Assembly: GCA_024233305.1 (NCBI GenBank)
Contig: JACKPV010000026.1
Span: forward strand, 62,001-126,000
DNA length: 64,000 nt
Reading direction: 5' to 3'
Source of the DNA: Verrucomicrobiales bacterium
GTDB taxonomy: Bacteria > Verrucomicrobiota > Verrucomicrobiia > Limisphaerales > J093
Shown here: in pieces, positions 52,851-62,739 of the stretch
How the letters are laid out: each line of letters begins with the position of its first letter
Numbering within the stretch: position 1 is the first letter of the stretch
The notes under the pieces: model-generated
The model's database searches: none
What the model was told of the DNA's origin: nothing
What the model saw: only the letters and a program-made list of their open reading frames with translations
Program-made: the position numbers and the translations under genes

Positions 52851-53578
52851 GCCAGCGACGGCGGCCCGAGGCCCCGGTCGCGCTCATTACCGGTGCCGCG
52901 GGGGGCCTCGGAAGCGCCCTCATCCGGGAGTTCGACGCCCGGGGTCACCGGGTGGTGGCGGCCTGGCATTCCCATCCGCCGGCAAGCGTGCCGGAGGGCG
53001 GGCGCGCCCTGCGGATGGACGTTGGGGACGGCGAGGCCGTCGACGCTGGGTTTGCTTCGGTTGCCGCCGTGGAGGGCCGCTTGGACGTGCTGGTGAACAA
53101 CGCGGGCCTGACTGCCGACGCGGCGCTCTGGCAGGTGGAGGACGCGATCTGGGAGCAGGTGATGCAGGTCAACCTCGGCGGGGCGTTCCGGTGCTCCCGG
53201 TCCGCCGCACGTTCCATGAGCCCGCCCGACGGGGGGCATATCATCAACATCTCGAGCCTCAGCGGCTGCGTGGGCGCGCGGGGACAAACCCACTACGCGG
53301 CGGCCAAGGCCGGCTTGCTGGGCCTGACCCAATCCCTCGCCGCGGAACTCGGTCCCCGGAACATCCGGGTCAACGCCGTGCTCCCCGGCTTTCTGGAAAC
53401 CCCCATGACCGCCGGGTTGCCGGCGGCGGAGCGGGAGCGGTTTCGTTGCCGCAATGTGCTGGGACGGACGGGCTCGGTGGCGGAGGTGGCGCGGTTCGTT
53501 GTCTTTCTGGCCGGGATGCAGGATGTCTCGGGCCAGGTTTTCGCGCTCGACAGCCGGCTCCGGCGGTGGGGAGGGTGA
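52847..53578 (+). CDS. Short-chain dehydrogenase/reductase, FabG-like
   Basis: A 243-residue NAD(P)-dependent oxidoreductase. The cofactor motif is LITGAAGGLGSALI, then VLVNNAGLTADAALWQVEDA, the catalytic Ser in INISSLSGCVG and the YAAAKAGLL Tyr-Lys pair; the set is complete. FabG-type reduction of 3-oxoacyl groups is possible, but the family covers many substrates. It overlaps the amidohydrolase by 4 bp. The 250 bp after it (53579-53829) hold no gene. Confidence 0.9.
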   Translation: MSQRRRPEAPVALITGAAGGLGSALIREFDARGHRVVAAWHSHPPASVPEGGRALRMDVGDGEAVDAGFASVAAVEGRLDVLVNNAGLTADAALWQVEDAIWEQVMQVNLGGAFRCSRSAARSMSPPDGGHIINISSLSGCVGARGQTHYAAAKAGLLGLTQSLAAELGPRNIRVNAVLPGFLETPMTAGLPAAERERFRCRNVLGRTGSVAEVARFVVFLAGMQDVSGQVFALDSRLRRWGG

Positions 53579-53829
53579 TTCGTGTTTCGATGGATCCCGA
53601 CGTGGTCATGGCACAGGCAATGCTGTGGAAATGCCGGCGTGACGGCCCGGACGGGACCGGGTCCAATGATCCGGGAGACCTCGGGCGCGGTTCCGAAGCC
53701 GGTGGCGGGAGACTGTGCGTTGACAAGCCCGGCGATTTGGAAGATACACGTCGGTCTGACGCTCTGACTTCCGGTGGTAGCGGGGCTTGGGTTACGGCAA
53801 GCTCGCAGTGAGCGAACAGAAAGGTATGC

Positions 53830-55536
53830 GTGGCGGCAAGAGATGACTATCTGATCGATGGCCTGCTGGAGATGGGTTATGTGACTGAGGAACAGTTGCA
53901 GCCCATCCGGGCGGAGGCGGATTCGACCGGCGAGGGCGTGGTGGACACGCTGGTCGCGCAGGGGGTTCTGAGTCCGGCCATCGTCGGGCAGGCCAAGGCG
54001 GCGCATTTCGGGGCGGAGTTTGTCGATTTCGATGACGTCCAGTTGACGGACGAGGTGCTGGCGCTCATCCCCCGGCACATCGCCAAGCGCTTCAACGTGG
54101 TGCCCGTCCGGCAGGAGGACGAGGCCATCGTCGTGGCGATGGCGGACCCTTCGGACTTGGACACCCTGGACGGCCTGGGCGCGGCCTTGAACGCCCAGGT
54201 CACCCCTGCGGTGGCCACCGAGGAAGCCATCGAAGCGGCCATCGCCCGCTGCTACGGCGTCAAGGACGACTCCGTCAGCAAGATGATCCAGGACATCACC
54301 GAGGGTGAGGTCGACATCGGGACCATCCAGGCGTTGCAGACGGATGACGGATCCACCGTCGAGGCGGATGCGCCGATCATCAAACTGGTGAACACGATGA
54401 TCGTCGAAGCGTTCAAGATGCGCGCCTCGGACATCCATCTCGAACCGCTGGCCAATGCCTTTCGTCTGCGTTACCGCATCGACGGCGTGTTGCACGAGGT
54501 GAATTCCCCGCCGAAGCGGCTGCAGCCCTCGGTCATCAGCCGCTTGAAGATCCAGTCCAACATGTCCATCGCGGAACGGCGGATTCCGCAGGACGGCCGC
54601 ATCCAGTCGGAGGTGGGCGGCAAGACCATTGACCTGCGCGTTTCCTGTCTGCCCACGACCCATGGCGAGAGCATCGTCATGCGGATCCTGGACAAGGAGG
54701 GGCTCAAGCTGGGCCTGCCGGAGTTGGGCTTCTTCACCGACGACCAGCAGATCTTCGAGCGCCTCATCGGTCTGCCGGACGGCATCCTCCTGGTGACCGG
54801 ACCGACGGGCTCGGGCAAGACCACGACGCTCTACGCGGTGCTCAACTACATCAACCGCCCGGATCGCAAGATCATCACGGTCGAGGACCCGGTCGAGTAC
54901 GTGATGTCCGGCATCAACCAGGTCCATGTCAGCGAGACGGTGGGTCTGACCTTTGCGGCCGCCCTGCGGGCCATGTTGCGCCAGGCGCCCAACGTCATCA
55001 TGCTCGGGGAAATTCGCGATCTGGAAACCGCGACCATCGCGATCAATGCCTCCCTCACGGGCCACCTCGTCTTCTCGACGCTGCACACGAACGACGCCCC
55101 GAGCGCCGTGACGCGGTTGATCGACATCGGGGTCAAACCCTTCCTCGTGGCCTCGGCCTCGCGCGCGCTCATGGCGCAACGTCTCGTGCGCAAGATCTGC
55201 AAGCGCTGCACGGCCGCCTATACGCCGACCGATGCGGAGATGAAGGCGCTCCGGTTCGATGCCGCCCAACTGGCGGAGGCGAACTTCCGCAAGGGCCGCG
55301 GCTGCGCGGACTGCAACAAGACCGGCTACCGCGGCCGCATGGGCATCTTCGAGATCTTCGTCATCGACGATGACGTGCGGAAGCTGATTTACGAAAAGGT
55401 CACCGCCAGCGTGCTCCGGTCGCGGGCCCGGGAGATCGGGATGCGGACGCTTCGCGAGGATGGCGCGCGCAAGGCGCTGGCGGGGCAGACCACCCCGGAC
55501 GAGGTCATCCAGGCCACCGTCATGGACGAGAACTAG
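53830..55536 (+). CDS. pilB: Type IV pilus / type II secretion ATPase PilB-like (first)
   Basis: A 568-residue assembly ATPase. GTG start at 53830. The N-terminal MshEN-like domain (about 1-150) is followed by the ATPase core: RASDIHLEPLANAFRLRYRI, Walker A GPTGSGKTTT at about 324-333, VEDPVEYVMSGINQ (Asp box/Walker B region), MLGEIRD and the His box FSTLHTNDAPSA. A tetracysteine zinc site (CKRC and CADC) lies near residues 455-500. It powers polymerisation of pilin or pseudopilin at the inner membrane. It is followed by pilT and a second PilB-like gene. Confidence 0.93.
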   Translation: MAARDDYLIDGLLEMGYVTEEQLQPIRAEADSTGEGVVDTLVAQGVLSPAIVGQAKAAHFGAEFVDFDDVQLTDEVLALIPRHIAKRFNVVPVRQEDEAIVVAMADPSDLDTLDGLGAALNAQVTPAVATEEAIEAAIARCYGVKDDSVSKMIQDITEGEVDIGTIQALQTDDGSTVEADAPIIKLVNTMIVEAFKMRASDIHLEPLANAFRLRYRIDGVLHEVNSPPKRLQPSVISRLKIQSNMSIAERRIPQDGRIQSEVGGKTIDLRVSCLPTTHGESIVMRILDKEGLKLGLPELGFFTDDQQIFERLIGLPDGILLVTGPTGSGKTTTLYAVLNYINRPDRKIITVEDPVEYVMSGINQVHVSETVGLTFAAALRAMLRQAPNVIMLGEIRDLETATIAINASLTGHLVFSTLHTNDAPSAVTRLIDIGVKPFLVASASRALMAQRLVRKICKRCTAAYTPTDAEMKALRFDAAQLAEANFRKGRGCADCNKTGYRGRMGIFEIFVIDDDVRKLIYEKVTASVLRSRAREIGMRTLREDGARKALAGQTTPDEVIQATVMDEN

Positions 55537-55603
55537 GCGCATGATCCGTCCGCCGGCCATCGTTCCAACCTTGCGGTTCAAACCGCCGGTTTTCTGATTC
55601 ATT

Positions 55604-56707
55604 ATGTCCTACTCGATGTCTGACCTGTTGCAGTTGGTGGTTCAGGAGAACGCCGCCGACCTGCATCTGCGCGTGGGGGTGCCGCCCGTGATCCGGCTGC
55701 ATGGCGTGTTGCACAAGGTGGAAGGGCCGCCCTTGAAGCCGGAGGACACCGAGGAGCTGATGCGCAGCATCACCTCCGAGGACAACATCCAGCAAGTCCG
55801 CGAACGGGGCGGCGCCGACTACGGGTTTGCGTTCGGCGAGGCCGCCCGGTTCCGGGTGAGCGTCTTCAAGGAAAAGGGCCAGTTCGGCGTGGTCGCCCGG
55901 CAGATCCCCAGCAAGCTCCTCACGCTCGAGGAAATCGGTCTGCCGCCTTCCGTGCGGGAGCTGCTCTACAAGCCGCGCGGACTCGTCCTCGTCACCGGGC
56001 CCACCGGTTCCGGCAAGACCACCTCCCTCGCCTCGATGATCAACATCATCAACGAGGAACGGGACGACGCGCACATCATCACCATCGAGGACCCGATCGA
56101 GTACTACCACAAACACAAACAGTCGGTGGTCACCCAGCGCGAGGTGAACGTCGACGTGCCGAACTTCGCCGAGGCCCTGCGGCGCGCGCTGCGTCAGGAT
56201 CCGGACGTGATCCTGGTCGGCGAGCTGCGCGACCTGGAGACGATGGATGCGGCGATCACGGCGGCGGAAACGGGTCACTTGGTGTTCGGCACGCTGCACA
56301 CGACCGGGGCGGCCAAGACCATCGACCGGGTGGTGAACGCCTTTCCGGTGACGCAGCAGGAGCAGATTCGGATCCAGCTTTCGACCGTGTTGCAGGCGGT
56401 CATTTCCCAGCTGCTGCTGCCGCGTTGTGACAAGCCGGGGCGGGTGGCGATTTTCGAGATCATGGTCAACACCCCCTCGATTGCGGCCCTCATTCGCGAC
56501 AACAAGACGTTTCGCATCCAGTCGGACATCCAGACCGGCGCCAAGTACGGAATGGTCACGCTGGACAGCTTCCTGATCGAGAAATACCAGGCGGGCATGA
56601 TCTCCCAGGAGGAGGTCATCACCAAGGCGCAGGATCCCAGCACGATTCTGCTCAAGCTCCAGGAAATGGAAGCCAGCCGCCAGGAAGCCGAGGGAGGGGG
56701 GCACTAG
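55604..56707 (+). CDS. pilT: Twitching motility ATPase PilT
   Basis: A 367-residue pilus retraction ATPase. The N-terminal PAS-like domain begins SMSDLLQLVVQENAADLHLR; Walker A is GPTGSGKTTS at 132-141; ITIEDPIEYYHKHKQSVVTQ and VGELRDLETMDAAITAAETG are PilT-specific, and the GTLHTTGAAKTIDRVVNAFP block follows. There is no zinc tetracysteine, as expected for PilT. It drives pilus depolymerisation. The second PilB-like gene starts 3 bp later. Confidence 0.95.
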   Translation: MSYSMSDLLQLVVQENAADLHLRVGVPPVIRLHGVLHKVEGPPLKPEDTEELMRSITSEDNIQQVRERGGADYGFAFGEAARFRVSVFKEKGQFGVVARQIPSKLLTLEEIGLPPSVRELLYKPRGLVLVTGPTGSGKTTSLASMINIINEERDDAHIITIEDPIEYYHKHKQSVVTQREVNVDVPNFAEALRRALRQDPDVILVGELRDLETMDAAITAAETGHLVFGTLHTTGAAKTIDRVVNAFPVTQQEQIRIQLSTVLQAVISQLLLPRCDKPGRVAIFEIMVNTPSIAALIRDNKTFRIQSDIQTGAKYGMVTLDSFLIEKYQAGMISQEEVITKAQDPSTILLKLQEMEASRQEAEGGGH

Positions 56708-56710
56708 GAC

Positions 56711-58411
56711 ATGGCTGACATTTCGGGTGAACCATTGGTGGGGCTGCTCCGTGAGCGCGGGCTCGTGGACGACATGCAGCTCGAGGAGGTCGCCGCCGAA
56801 CACGAGCGGAGCGGGCGTCCCGTGGGCCAGATCCTCGTGGACTACGGCCTGATCGACAGCGACACCCAGATGCAGATCATGGCGGAGCACCTCGGCACCG
56901 AGGTGGTTCACCCGGCGGCCTCCGATCTCACTCCGGAGATCATCGAGGCCGTGCCCGCGTCGGTGGCGCGCATGTACCGCTGCCTGCCGGTGGCGGTGTT
57001 TGGCAACACGGTCCAGGTCGCCCTCGCCAACCCGCTCAATCCCGAGGTCATCGACGAACTCGGCTACACCATCGGGAAGGAAGTCCATGTGGTTGTGGCC
57101 GACCCCGGCCTGATCGAGGAACTCATCGAAAAGGTCTACCCCAAGGAAACCGGCGGCATCTCCGATCTGCTCAAGGAAATCGGCGGCGAAGAGGGCGAGG
57201 GGGGCGTCAGCGGCGGCAAGGAGGTCAGCGAGATCGACATCTCCGACGCCATGGACAGCGCGCCGATCGTGAAGTTCGTCAACTTGGTCCTCCATCAGGC
57301 GGTGCAGGACCGGGCGAGCGACATTCACTTCGAGCCGTTCGAGGATGCCTTCAAGATCCGCTACCGCGTGGATGGCGCGCTGTATGAGATGTCCCCCCCG
57401 CCACTCAATCTGGCGGTGCCGGTGATCTCGCGCATCAAGGTCATGTCGAACCTCGACATCGCCGAACGTCGGTTGCCCCAGGACGGACGCATCTCGGTGA
57501 ACATCGGCGGGCGCCTCGTCGACCTGCGCGTCTCGACACTGCCCACGCAGTTCGGCGAATCCGTCGTGCTGCGCGTGCTCGACCGTTCGGCCCTGAGTCT
57601 CGAGCTCGAAAGCCTCGGCTTTCCCGGCTTCATTCTCGAATACGTCACCGAGGCCATCGAACAGCCCAACGGAATCTTCGTCGTCACCGGCCCCACCGGC
57701 TGCGGCAAGACCACCACGCTCTACTCCTGCCTCCGCCGGGTGAACCGCCTCGAATCCAAGCTGCTGACCGTCGAGGATCCGGTCGAGTTCGACATCGACG
57801 GCATCATGCAGGTGCCGGTCAACGAGGCCGTGGGAATGACCTTCTCGAAGGCCCTGCGTTCGTTCCTGCGCCAGGATCCGGACATCATCATGCTCGGGGA
57901 AATGCGTGATCTGGAAACCTCGCAGGTGGCCATTCAGGCGTCGCTGACGGGCCATCTGGTGCTCAGCACCCTGCACACCAACGACGCCCCCGGTGCCGTC
58001 ACGCGCCTGGTGGACATGGGGGTTGAGCCCTTCCTGATTTCCTCGACCTTGATGGCCGTGCTGGCGCAGCGGCTGGTCCGCACCATCTGCAAGAAGTGCC
58101 GGACACCGTTCGAGCCGACCGATTCACAACTCTCGATGATGGGCCTTTCGCCGAACGATCTGGGCGAAAAGGTCTTCTATTATGGCCGGGGCTGTCGCGA
58201 GTGCAACGACAGCGGCTACCGCGGGCGGAAAGGCATCTTCGAGCTGCTGACCGTCAGCGAGCCGGTCCGGTTGCTGATCAACCAGCGCTCGCCCACGGCG
58301 GTGATCCGGCAGAAGGCCGTCGAACTCGGGATGGTGACCCTGCGGGAGGACGGTCTGCGCAGCATTTTCGACGGCGACACCACGGTTGAAGAGATTCTCA
58401 AATACACCTGA
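56711..58411 (+). CDS. Type IV pilus / type II secretion ATPase PilB/GspE-like (second)
   Basis: A 566-residue ATPase, clearly related to the first PilB-like protein but diverged: N-terminal MshEN-type domain, a Gly-rich linker (about 155-172), then RASDIHFEPFEDAFKIRYRV, Walker A GPTGCGKTTT at 327-336, VEDPVEFDIDGIMQ, MLGEMRD and FSTLHT-type box LSTLHTNDAPGA. The tetracysteine (CKKC, CREC) is present. Two such ATPases in one cluster point to two systems (for example a pilus and a type II secretion-like machine) or to one machine with a heteromeric motor. pilC follows after 14 bp. Confidence 0.92.
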   Translation: MADISGEPLVGLLRERGLVDDMQLEEVAAEHERSGRPVGQILVDYGLIDSDTQMQIMAEHLGTEVVHPAASDLTPEIIEAVPASVARMYRCLPVAVFGNTVQVALANPLNPEVIDELGYTIGKEVHVVVADPGLIEELIEKVYPKETGGISDLLKEIGGEEGEGGVSGGKEVSEIDISDAMDSAPIVKFVNLVLHQAVQDRASDIHFEPFEDAFKIRYRVDGALYEMSPPPLNLAVPVISRIKVMSNLDIAERRLPQDGRISVNIGGRLVDLRVSTLPTQFGESVVLRVLDRSALSLELESLGFPGFILEYVTEAIEQPNGIFVVTGPTGCGKTTTLYSCLRRVNRLESKLLTVEDPVEFDIDGIMQVPVNEAVGMTFSKALRSFLRQDPDIIMLGEMRDLETSQVAIQASLTGHLVLSTLHTNDAPGAVTRLVDMGVEPFLISSTLMAVLAQRLVRTICKKCRTPFEPTDSQLSMMGLSPNDLGEKVFYYGRGCRECNDSGYRGRKGIFELLTVSEPVRLLINQRSPTAVIRQKAVELGMVTLREDGLRSIFDGDTTVEEILKYT

Positions 58412-58425
58412 CAAGGAGCCGAACC

Positions 58426-59793
58426 ATGCCCAAGTTCAATTACGTCGCGATGGACTCCAAAGGAAAGGAGACCCGTGGCACCATGGAGGGAAACAACCTC
58501 AATGAGGCCATCAATCGCGTGAAGGAAATGGGGTTTTACCCCACCAAGGTCACCCCGGCGGAGAAGGGCAAGGAAAAGGAGGCCAAGGGCAAGAAGGGGG
58601 GCTCGGCGCGCGGCAAGAAAAAAGGGAAGCGCGATCTCAAGAGTCTCGAGATCAAGATCCCCCTCCTGTCCGGCCGGGTGAAGCCCAAGGTGATGACCGC
58701 CTTCACCCGGCAGCTTGCGACGCTGGTCGATGCCGGCCTCCCGCTCCTGCGCGGCATGCGCGTGCTCGAGAAGCAGGAACGGAATCCCGCCCTCAAGCGC
58801 ATCATCGGCGAAATCGCCGTCGGCATCGAGGGCGGCAGCACCTTCTCCGAGGCCCTGGCCCAGCATCCCAAGGTGTTCAACAAGCTCTACGTCAACATGG
58901 TGAAGGCGGGCGAGCTCGGCGGTGTGCTTGAAGTCGTGCTCAACCGGCTCGCCGAGTTCATGGAGAAATCCCAGAAGATCAAGGGCAAGGTCGTCGCCGC
59001 GATGTTCTACCCCGTCGCGGTCATGATCGTGGCCGTCGTAATTCTGGCCGTGCTGATGATCTTCGTCGTGCCGAAATTCGAGCAGATCTTCGCCGACATG
59101 CTCGAAGGCTCGAAGTTGCCCGGGTTCACCCAGCTCGTCCTCAACATCGCCAACATGATCAAATCACGGACGATCCTGCTCGAAGGCGACGCGCCGTGGG
59201 GCCTGCCGGTCTTCCCCGGGCCGGTCGTCTGGGGCATCGTGGCGTTTGTCATCGTTTTCAAAGTGGCGCTCAAAACCCAGTTCGTCCGTCGGTTGTGGGA
59301 CAAAACCAAGCTCGTGATGCCGGTGTTCGGCCCGGTGATTTCCAAGGTCGCCATCGCGCGTTTCACCCGGACCCTGGGCACCCTGGTCAGCAGCGGGGTT
59401 CCCATTCTCCAGGCCCTGACCATCGTCAAGGAAACCTCGGGCAACATGGTGGTTTCCAACGCGGTGGCCAACATTCATGAGAGCGTCAAGGAAGGGGAGA
59501 CCATCACCGCCCCGATGGACGCCTCGCGGGTTTTTCCCCCCATGGTCATCAGTATGGTGGACGTCGGTGAACAGACCGGCGCGCTGCCCGAGATGCTCAT
59601 GAAGATCGCCGACACCTACGAGGACGAGGTCGACAACGCGGTGTCCGCCATGACGTCGCTGCTGGAGCCGATCATGATCGTGTTTCTGGCGGTGATCGTC
59701 GGCAGCATTGTGATCGCCTTGTTCATGCCGCTGATCGAAATGATCAACAAGCTGGGCGGCGAAGGCGGTGGCGGCGGCGGCGGCGACGACTAG
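58426..59793 (+). CDS. pilC: Type IV pilus inner membrane platform protein PilC/GspF
   Basis: A 455-residue platform protein. It has two GspF repeats: PKVMTAFTRQLATLVDAGLP in the first and SKVAIARFTRTLGTLVSSGVP in the second, each followed by a hydrophobic segment. The N-terminal linker (about 45-70) is very Lys- and Gly-rich, and the C-terminus ends in a Gly run, both unusual but plausible. It passes force from the ATPase to the pilin in the inner membrane. A terminator lies 27 bp after the stop. No pilin, pilM-Q or secretin gene is adjacent. Confidence 0.94.
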   Translation: MPKFNYVAMDSKGKETRGTMEGNNLNEAINRVKEMGFYPTKVTPAEKGKEKEAKGKKGGSARGKKKGKRDLKSLEIKIPLLSGRVKPKVMTAFTRQLATLVDAGLPLLRGMRVLEKQERNPALKRIIGEIAVGIEGGSTFSEALAQHPKVFNKLYVNMVKAGELGGVLEVVLNRLAEFMEKSQKIKGKVVAAMFYPVAVMIVAVVILAVLMIFVVPKFEQIFADMLEGSKLPGFTQLVLNIANMIKSRTILLEGDAPWGLPVFPGPVVWGIVAFVIVFKVALKTQFVRRLWDKTKLVMPVFGPVISKVAIARFTRTLGTLVSSGVPILQALTIVKETSGNMVVSNAVANIHESVKEGETITAPMDASRVFPPMVISMVDVGEQTGALPEMLMKIADTYEDEVDNAVSAMTSLLEPIMIVFLAVIVGSIVIALFMPLIEMINKLGGEGGGGGGGDD

Positions 59794-59819
59794 CCGATCC
59801 ATCACCGCAGCAGGACGCG

Positions 59820-59846
59820 ACCGGCGGGCTCTACCCGCCGGTCTTT
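59820..59846. terminator. Terminator between pilC and trkA
   Basis: ACCGGCGGG-CTCTA-CCCGCCGGT, a perfect 9-bp stem, followed by CTTTCC on the plus strand. It serves pilC and probably also the convergent trkA-like gene. Confidence 0.8.
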
Positions 59847-59856
59847 CCATTGCGGC

Positions 59857-60537
59857 TCAGGGGTTGCGGCCCATGAAGGCGGCAAGATCCACGACGCTGC
59901 CGGCGAGCGCCAGGACGTTGTTCTCTTCCAGGCGCACCTCCGGCAGCGGGACGGGATCGAAGGCGCTGACCACCTCGCTGCCGTCCTCGGCACGTTCCAC
60001 CCGCTTGAGTGCCACGAGGTTGAGCCGGTGTCGCCGACGGAGTTCCAGTTCCCGGAGGGTCTTTCCGACGAGCGTGGCGGGAATCCTCACTTCGACCAGG
60101 CTGAAGCCCTCGGCCAGCTCGAAGTAGTTTTTGATGTTCGAGACGGTCAGGCGACGCACCATGTTGCCGGCGGCCTCCTCTTCGGGATCGAAGACCTCGT
60201 CGGCGCCCACCGCCTCGAGCACGCGGCGGTGGTCGGGATTGGCGGCCCGGGCCACGATGCGTTTGACGCCGAGTTGCTTCGCGTGGACCACCGTCAACAC
60301 CTGGGCTTCGAAGTTGTCCCCGATTGCCGCGACCAGCACGTCCACCTCGGCGAGTCCGTGGCTTGCCAGCGCTTCCCGGTGGCTGGCATCCAGCCGGACG
60401 GCCAGGGACACCTCGTCCTTGACGCTGTTGACATGCCGCATGTCGCGGTCGACCGCGATCACCTCCGCGCCGGCACGGGCCAGCCCGACGGCGGCGGCGC
60501 GGCCCAGCTCGCCCAGGCCGATAATGGCACACTTCAT
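59857..60537 (-). CDS. K+ uptake regulatory subunit TrkA/KtrA-like
   Basis: A 226-residue RCK protein. The nucleotide-binding domain begins CAIIGLGELGRAAAVGLARA, and the conserved VAAIGDNFEAQVLTV and IVARAANPDHRRVLEAVGAD follow; the RCK_C part is at about 140-226. It senses NAD(H)/ATP and gates the membrane subunit encoded by the adjacent trkH-like gene. The size fits KtrA (about 220) rather than the double-length TrkA. It starts 36 bp after the trkH-like stop, so the two form an operon. Confidence 0.92.
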   Translation of the reverse strand: MKCAIIGLGELGRAAAVGLARAGAEVIAVDRDMRHVNSVKDEVSLAVRLDASHREALASHGLAEVDVLVAAIGDNFEAQVLTVVHAKQLGVKRIVARAANPDHRRVLEAVGADEVFDPEEEAAGNMVRRLTVSNIKNYFELAEGFSLVEVRIPATLVGKTLRELELRRRHRLNLVALKRVERAEDGSEVVSAFDPVPLPEVRLEENNVLALAGSVVDLAAFMGRNP

Positions 60538-60573
60538 GGCGTCATCCTCCGTTGTCGGTGTGGTCGGTCGGGC

Positions 60574-62391
60574 TCAGCCGACGAGCAGTTCTTCCTCGGG
60601 GTATTCATGGAGTGTGAGGGGTGCGGATTGGAACATGGACAGAACGAGCGAGAGCGGGCCCACGCGGCCGACGAACATGGCGGCGCAGAGGATGAGTTTC
60701 CCCCCGGTGCTGAGGCCGGCGGTGATGCCGGTCGAGAGTCCCACCGTGCTGAGGGCGGATATCAGCTCGAAGGCGAGGTCGCGCAGGGGAGTTTCTGGAT
60801 CGCACCAGGCCAGCCCGAAGACCCCCAGGGCCGCGGTGGCGACGTAGAGAATGAACACGCTCAGGGCGGCATGCACGACGGCTTGCGGCAGCGATCGCCC
60901 GAAGATCTCGACCCGGGGGCGCCCTCTCGCCAGTGCCCGCAGGGTCAGCGCGAGCACGCCGAGAGTCACGGTCTTCACGCCGCCGCCCGTCGAGACCGGG
61001 CAGGCGCCCACCACCATCAGCGCCATCATCAGGATCAGGGTGGCAGGCTGGAGTTGATCGAGGGGCACGGTGTTGAAGCCGGCGGTCCGGGTGGTGACCG
61101 ATTGGAACATCGCGATCCAACCCTGGGCGATGAAGTCCCGGTTGTTCAGAATATGGCCGGCCTCGATCATCCAGAAGCCCAGGAACCCGGCCAGCAGGAG
61201 TACCCCGGTGACGATGAGCGAGAGGCGGGTCTGCACCGGCAGCCGGCGGATCGGCGTGCGCTGATTGTAGCGACGGCACCACGGAATTCCCCGGAGACCC
61301 GGCCACCGGCTTGCCCGGAGGCTGATCAGGTCGGCGATTACCAGGAAACCGAAGCTGCCCAGGACGATCAGGGCCATGACCACGAGCAGGATCGGGCCGT
61401 TCGTCTGCCAGCCCGTGAGGCTGTCGGCGGCGAGCGCGAAGCCGGCGTTGCAGAAGGCCGAAGCGGCGTGGAACACGCTCCAAAAGAGCCGGCGAAGGCC
61501 GTCGGTTTCGGGGGGCAGGAGGAGGAACAGGCAGGCGGCCCCGAGCCCTTCAATGAGGAGCGTCCCGCCCACGATCAGCAGGACCTGACGCCGCAAGCCA
61601 GCGAGGCTGCGGGCGTTCACCAGATGCTTGAACGCCATCAGGTGCCCCACGGGAAGCGACTTCGCCGAGGTAACGGCCAGAAAAGCCACAAAGGCCATGA
61701 TGCCGAGTCCGCCCACTTGCAGCAGCGTCAGGATCACCGCCTGGCCCAGAGGCGAAAACGCCGTGCCCGTGTCGCGGACGATCAGACCCGTCACGCAGCA
61801 GGCGCTGGTCGAGGTGAAGAAGGCCTCCATGACGGTTATGGGCCGCTCGGGATCCCCGCTCGCCCGGGGCAGCAACAACAGCAGCGTGCCGCCGACGATG
61901 ATCATGGCGAACGATCCGGTCAGGATGAGTTCCGGGCGATAGCCTTGAGCGAGGATGTGCTGTTGAATCCGCAGGAGGTGAATCAGCAGGTTGCCCAGCA
62001 GAAACACCTGCACAACGTCCATCATCAGGGCTTCCGCGGTGCTGGCATGGAGGAACCGCACCACGCCCCCGGTGAATTCAGGCCAAAGAAAGAGCCCCAT
62101 CATCATGCCGCCGAAAGCGACGAGGACGGCGAACTCGTAGAACCGCGCCCGCAGGGTGGTTCGCCAGTGACGGGCCCGCCACAGCATGCCGATCCGGTCC
62201 ACGCCGTAGTGCAGGGCCAGCACAATTCCCAGCCCGTGCAGCGCGGGCACCCACGTCGTCCGAAGCACGTAACCGTGCTCCAGCAACAAGGCGATAAACG
62301 AAGCCACTCCCACTCCTGCCATCCACCGCGCGGGCAGGCCGGTCGGGAGTTCGTCCATCCGCCGGAAGAGGCTTGCAGGTCTTGGTTCCAT
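60574..62391 (-). CDS. K+ uptake membrane subunit TrkH/KtrB-like
   Basis: A 605-residue membrane protein of the SKT superfamily with an extended N-terminal part (about 150 residues, two or three hydrophobic segments) before the four pore repeats. The conserved filter turns are seen as SACCVTGLIVRDTG, the SAFCNAGFALAAD segment, TRTAGFNTVPL and LSTVGLSTGIT, each with a Gly at the selectivity site. With the KtrA-like subunit it imports K+, probably with Na+. The N-terminal extension is longer than in classic KtrB. Confidence 0.92.
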   Translation of the reverse strand: MEPRPASLFRRMDELPTGLPARWMAGVGVASFIALLLEHGYVLRTTWVPALHGLGIVLALHYGVDRIGMLWRARHWRTTLRARFYEFAVLVAFGGMMMGLFLWPEFTGGVVRFLHASTAEALMMDVVQVFLLGNLLIHLLRIQQHILAQGYRPELILTGSFAMIIVGGTLLLLLPRASGDPERPITVMEAFFTSTSACCVTGLIVRDTGTAFSPLGQAVILTLLQVGGLGIMAFVAFLAVTSAKSLPVGHLMAFKHLVNARSLAGLRRQVLLIVGGTLLIEGLGAACLFLLLPPETDGLRRLFWSVFHAASAFCNAGFALAADSLTGWQTNGPILLVVMALIVLGSFGFLVIADLISLRASRWPGLRGIPWCRRYNQRTPIRRLPVQTRLSLIVTGVLLLAGFLGFWMIEAGHILNNRDFIAQGWIAMFQSVTTRTAGFNTVPLDQLQPATLILMMALMVVGACPVSTGGGVKTVTLGVLALTLRALARGRPRVEIFGRSLPQAVVHAALSVFILYVATAALGVFGLAWCDPETPLRDLAFELISALSTVGLSTGITAGLSTGGKLILCAAMFVGRVGPLSLVLSMFQSAPLTLHEYPEEELLVG

Positions 62392-62739
62392 CGGGACCCG
62401 ATCCCGGAGAGGCGCTGCCCGCCGGGTCGTCGCACAGGGGGGAGCATCGGGGGCGGGGCCGGAATGTTCAACCGTGAACCGGCCACCCGAACGCCTGCCT
62501 CGGCCCGCCCGTCTGGTCGTCCCTGGCGGTGGTGGTCGTCACCTTTCGGATGACCTTCCGCTCGCGGCGCCCGTCCAGGCGTTCCCGGCCTGGCCAGGAG
62601 TCCGCCCGCTGCCTTGGTGGCGGGAGGCCTTTGTCACCGCATGGCCGACGCACAGCGGCCCACGGTGGTCCCCACCCGGTTGCGAACCGATTTCCTTCCC
62701 CAGCTGCGGGAGTCGGGCTAGAGTTCGCGGCGAGCGATT
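62392..62739. other. Divergent intergenic region, no gene seen
   Basis: 348 bp between the K+ transporter gene and the propeller gene, which are divergent. It should hold promoters for both. I see no repeat of the families above and no convincing gene. Confidence 0.45.

Noticed and set aside
55520..57976. An 818-residue frame on the minus strand
   Set aside because: Shadow of pilT and the second PilB-like gene; no family motif.
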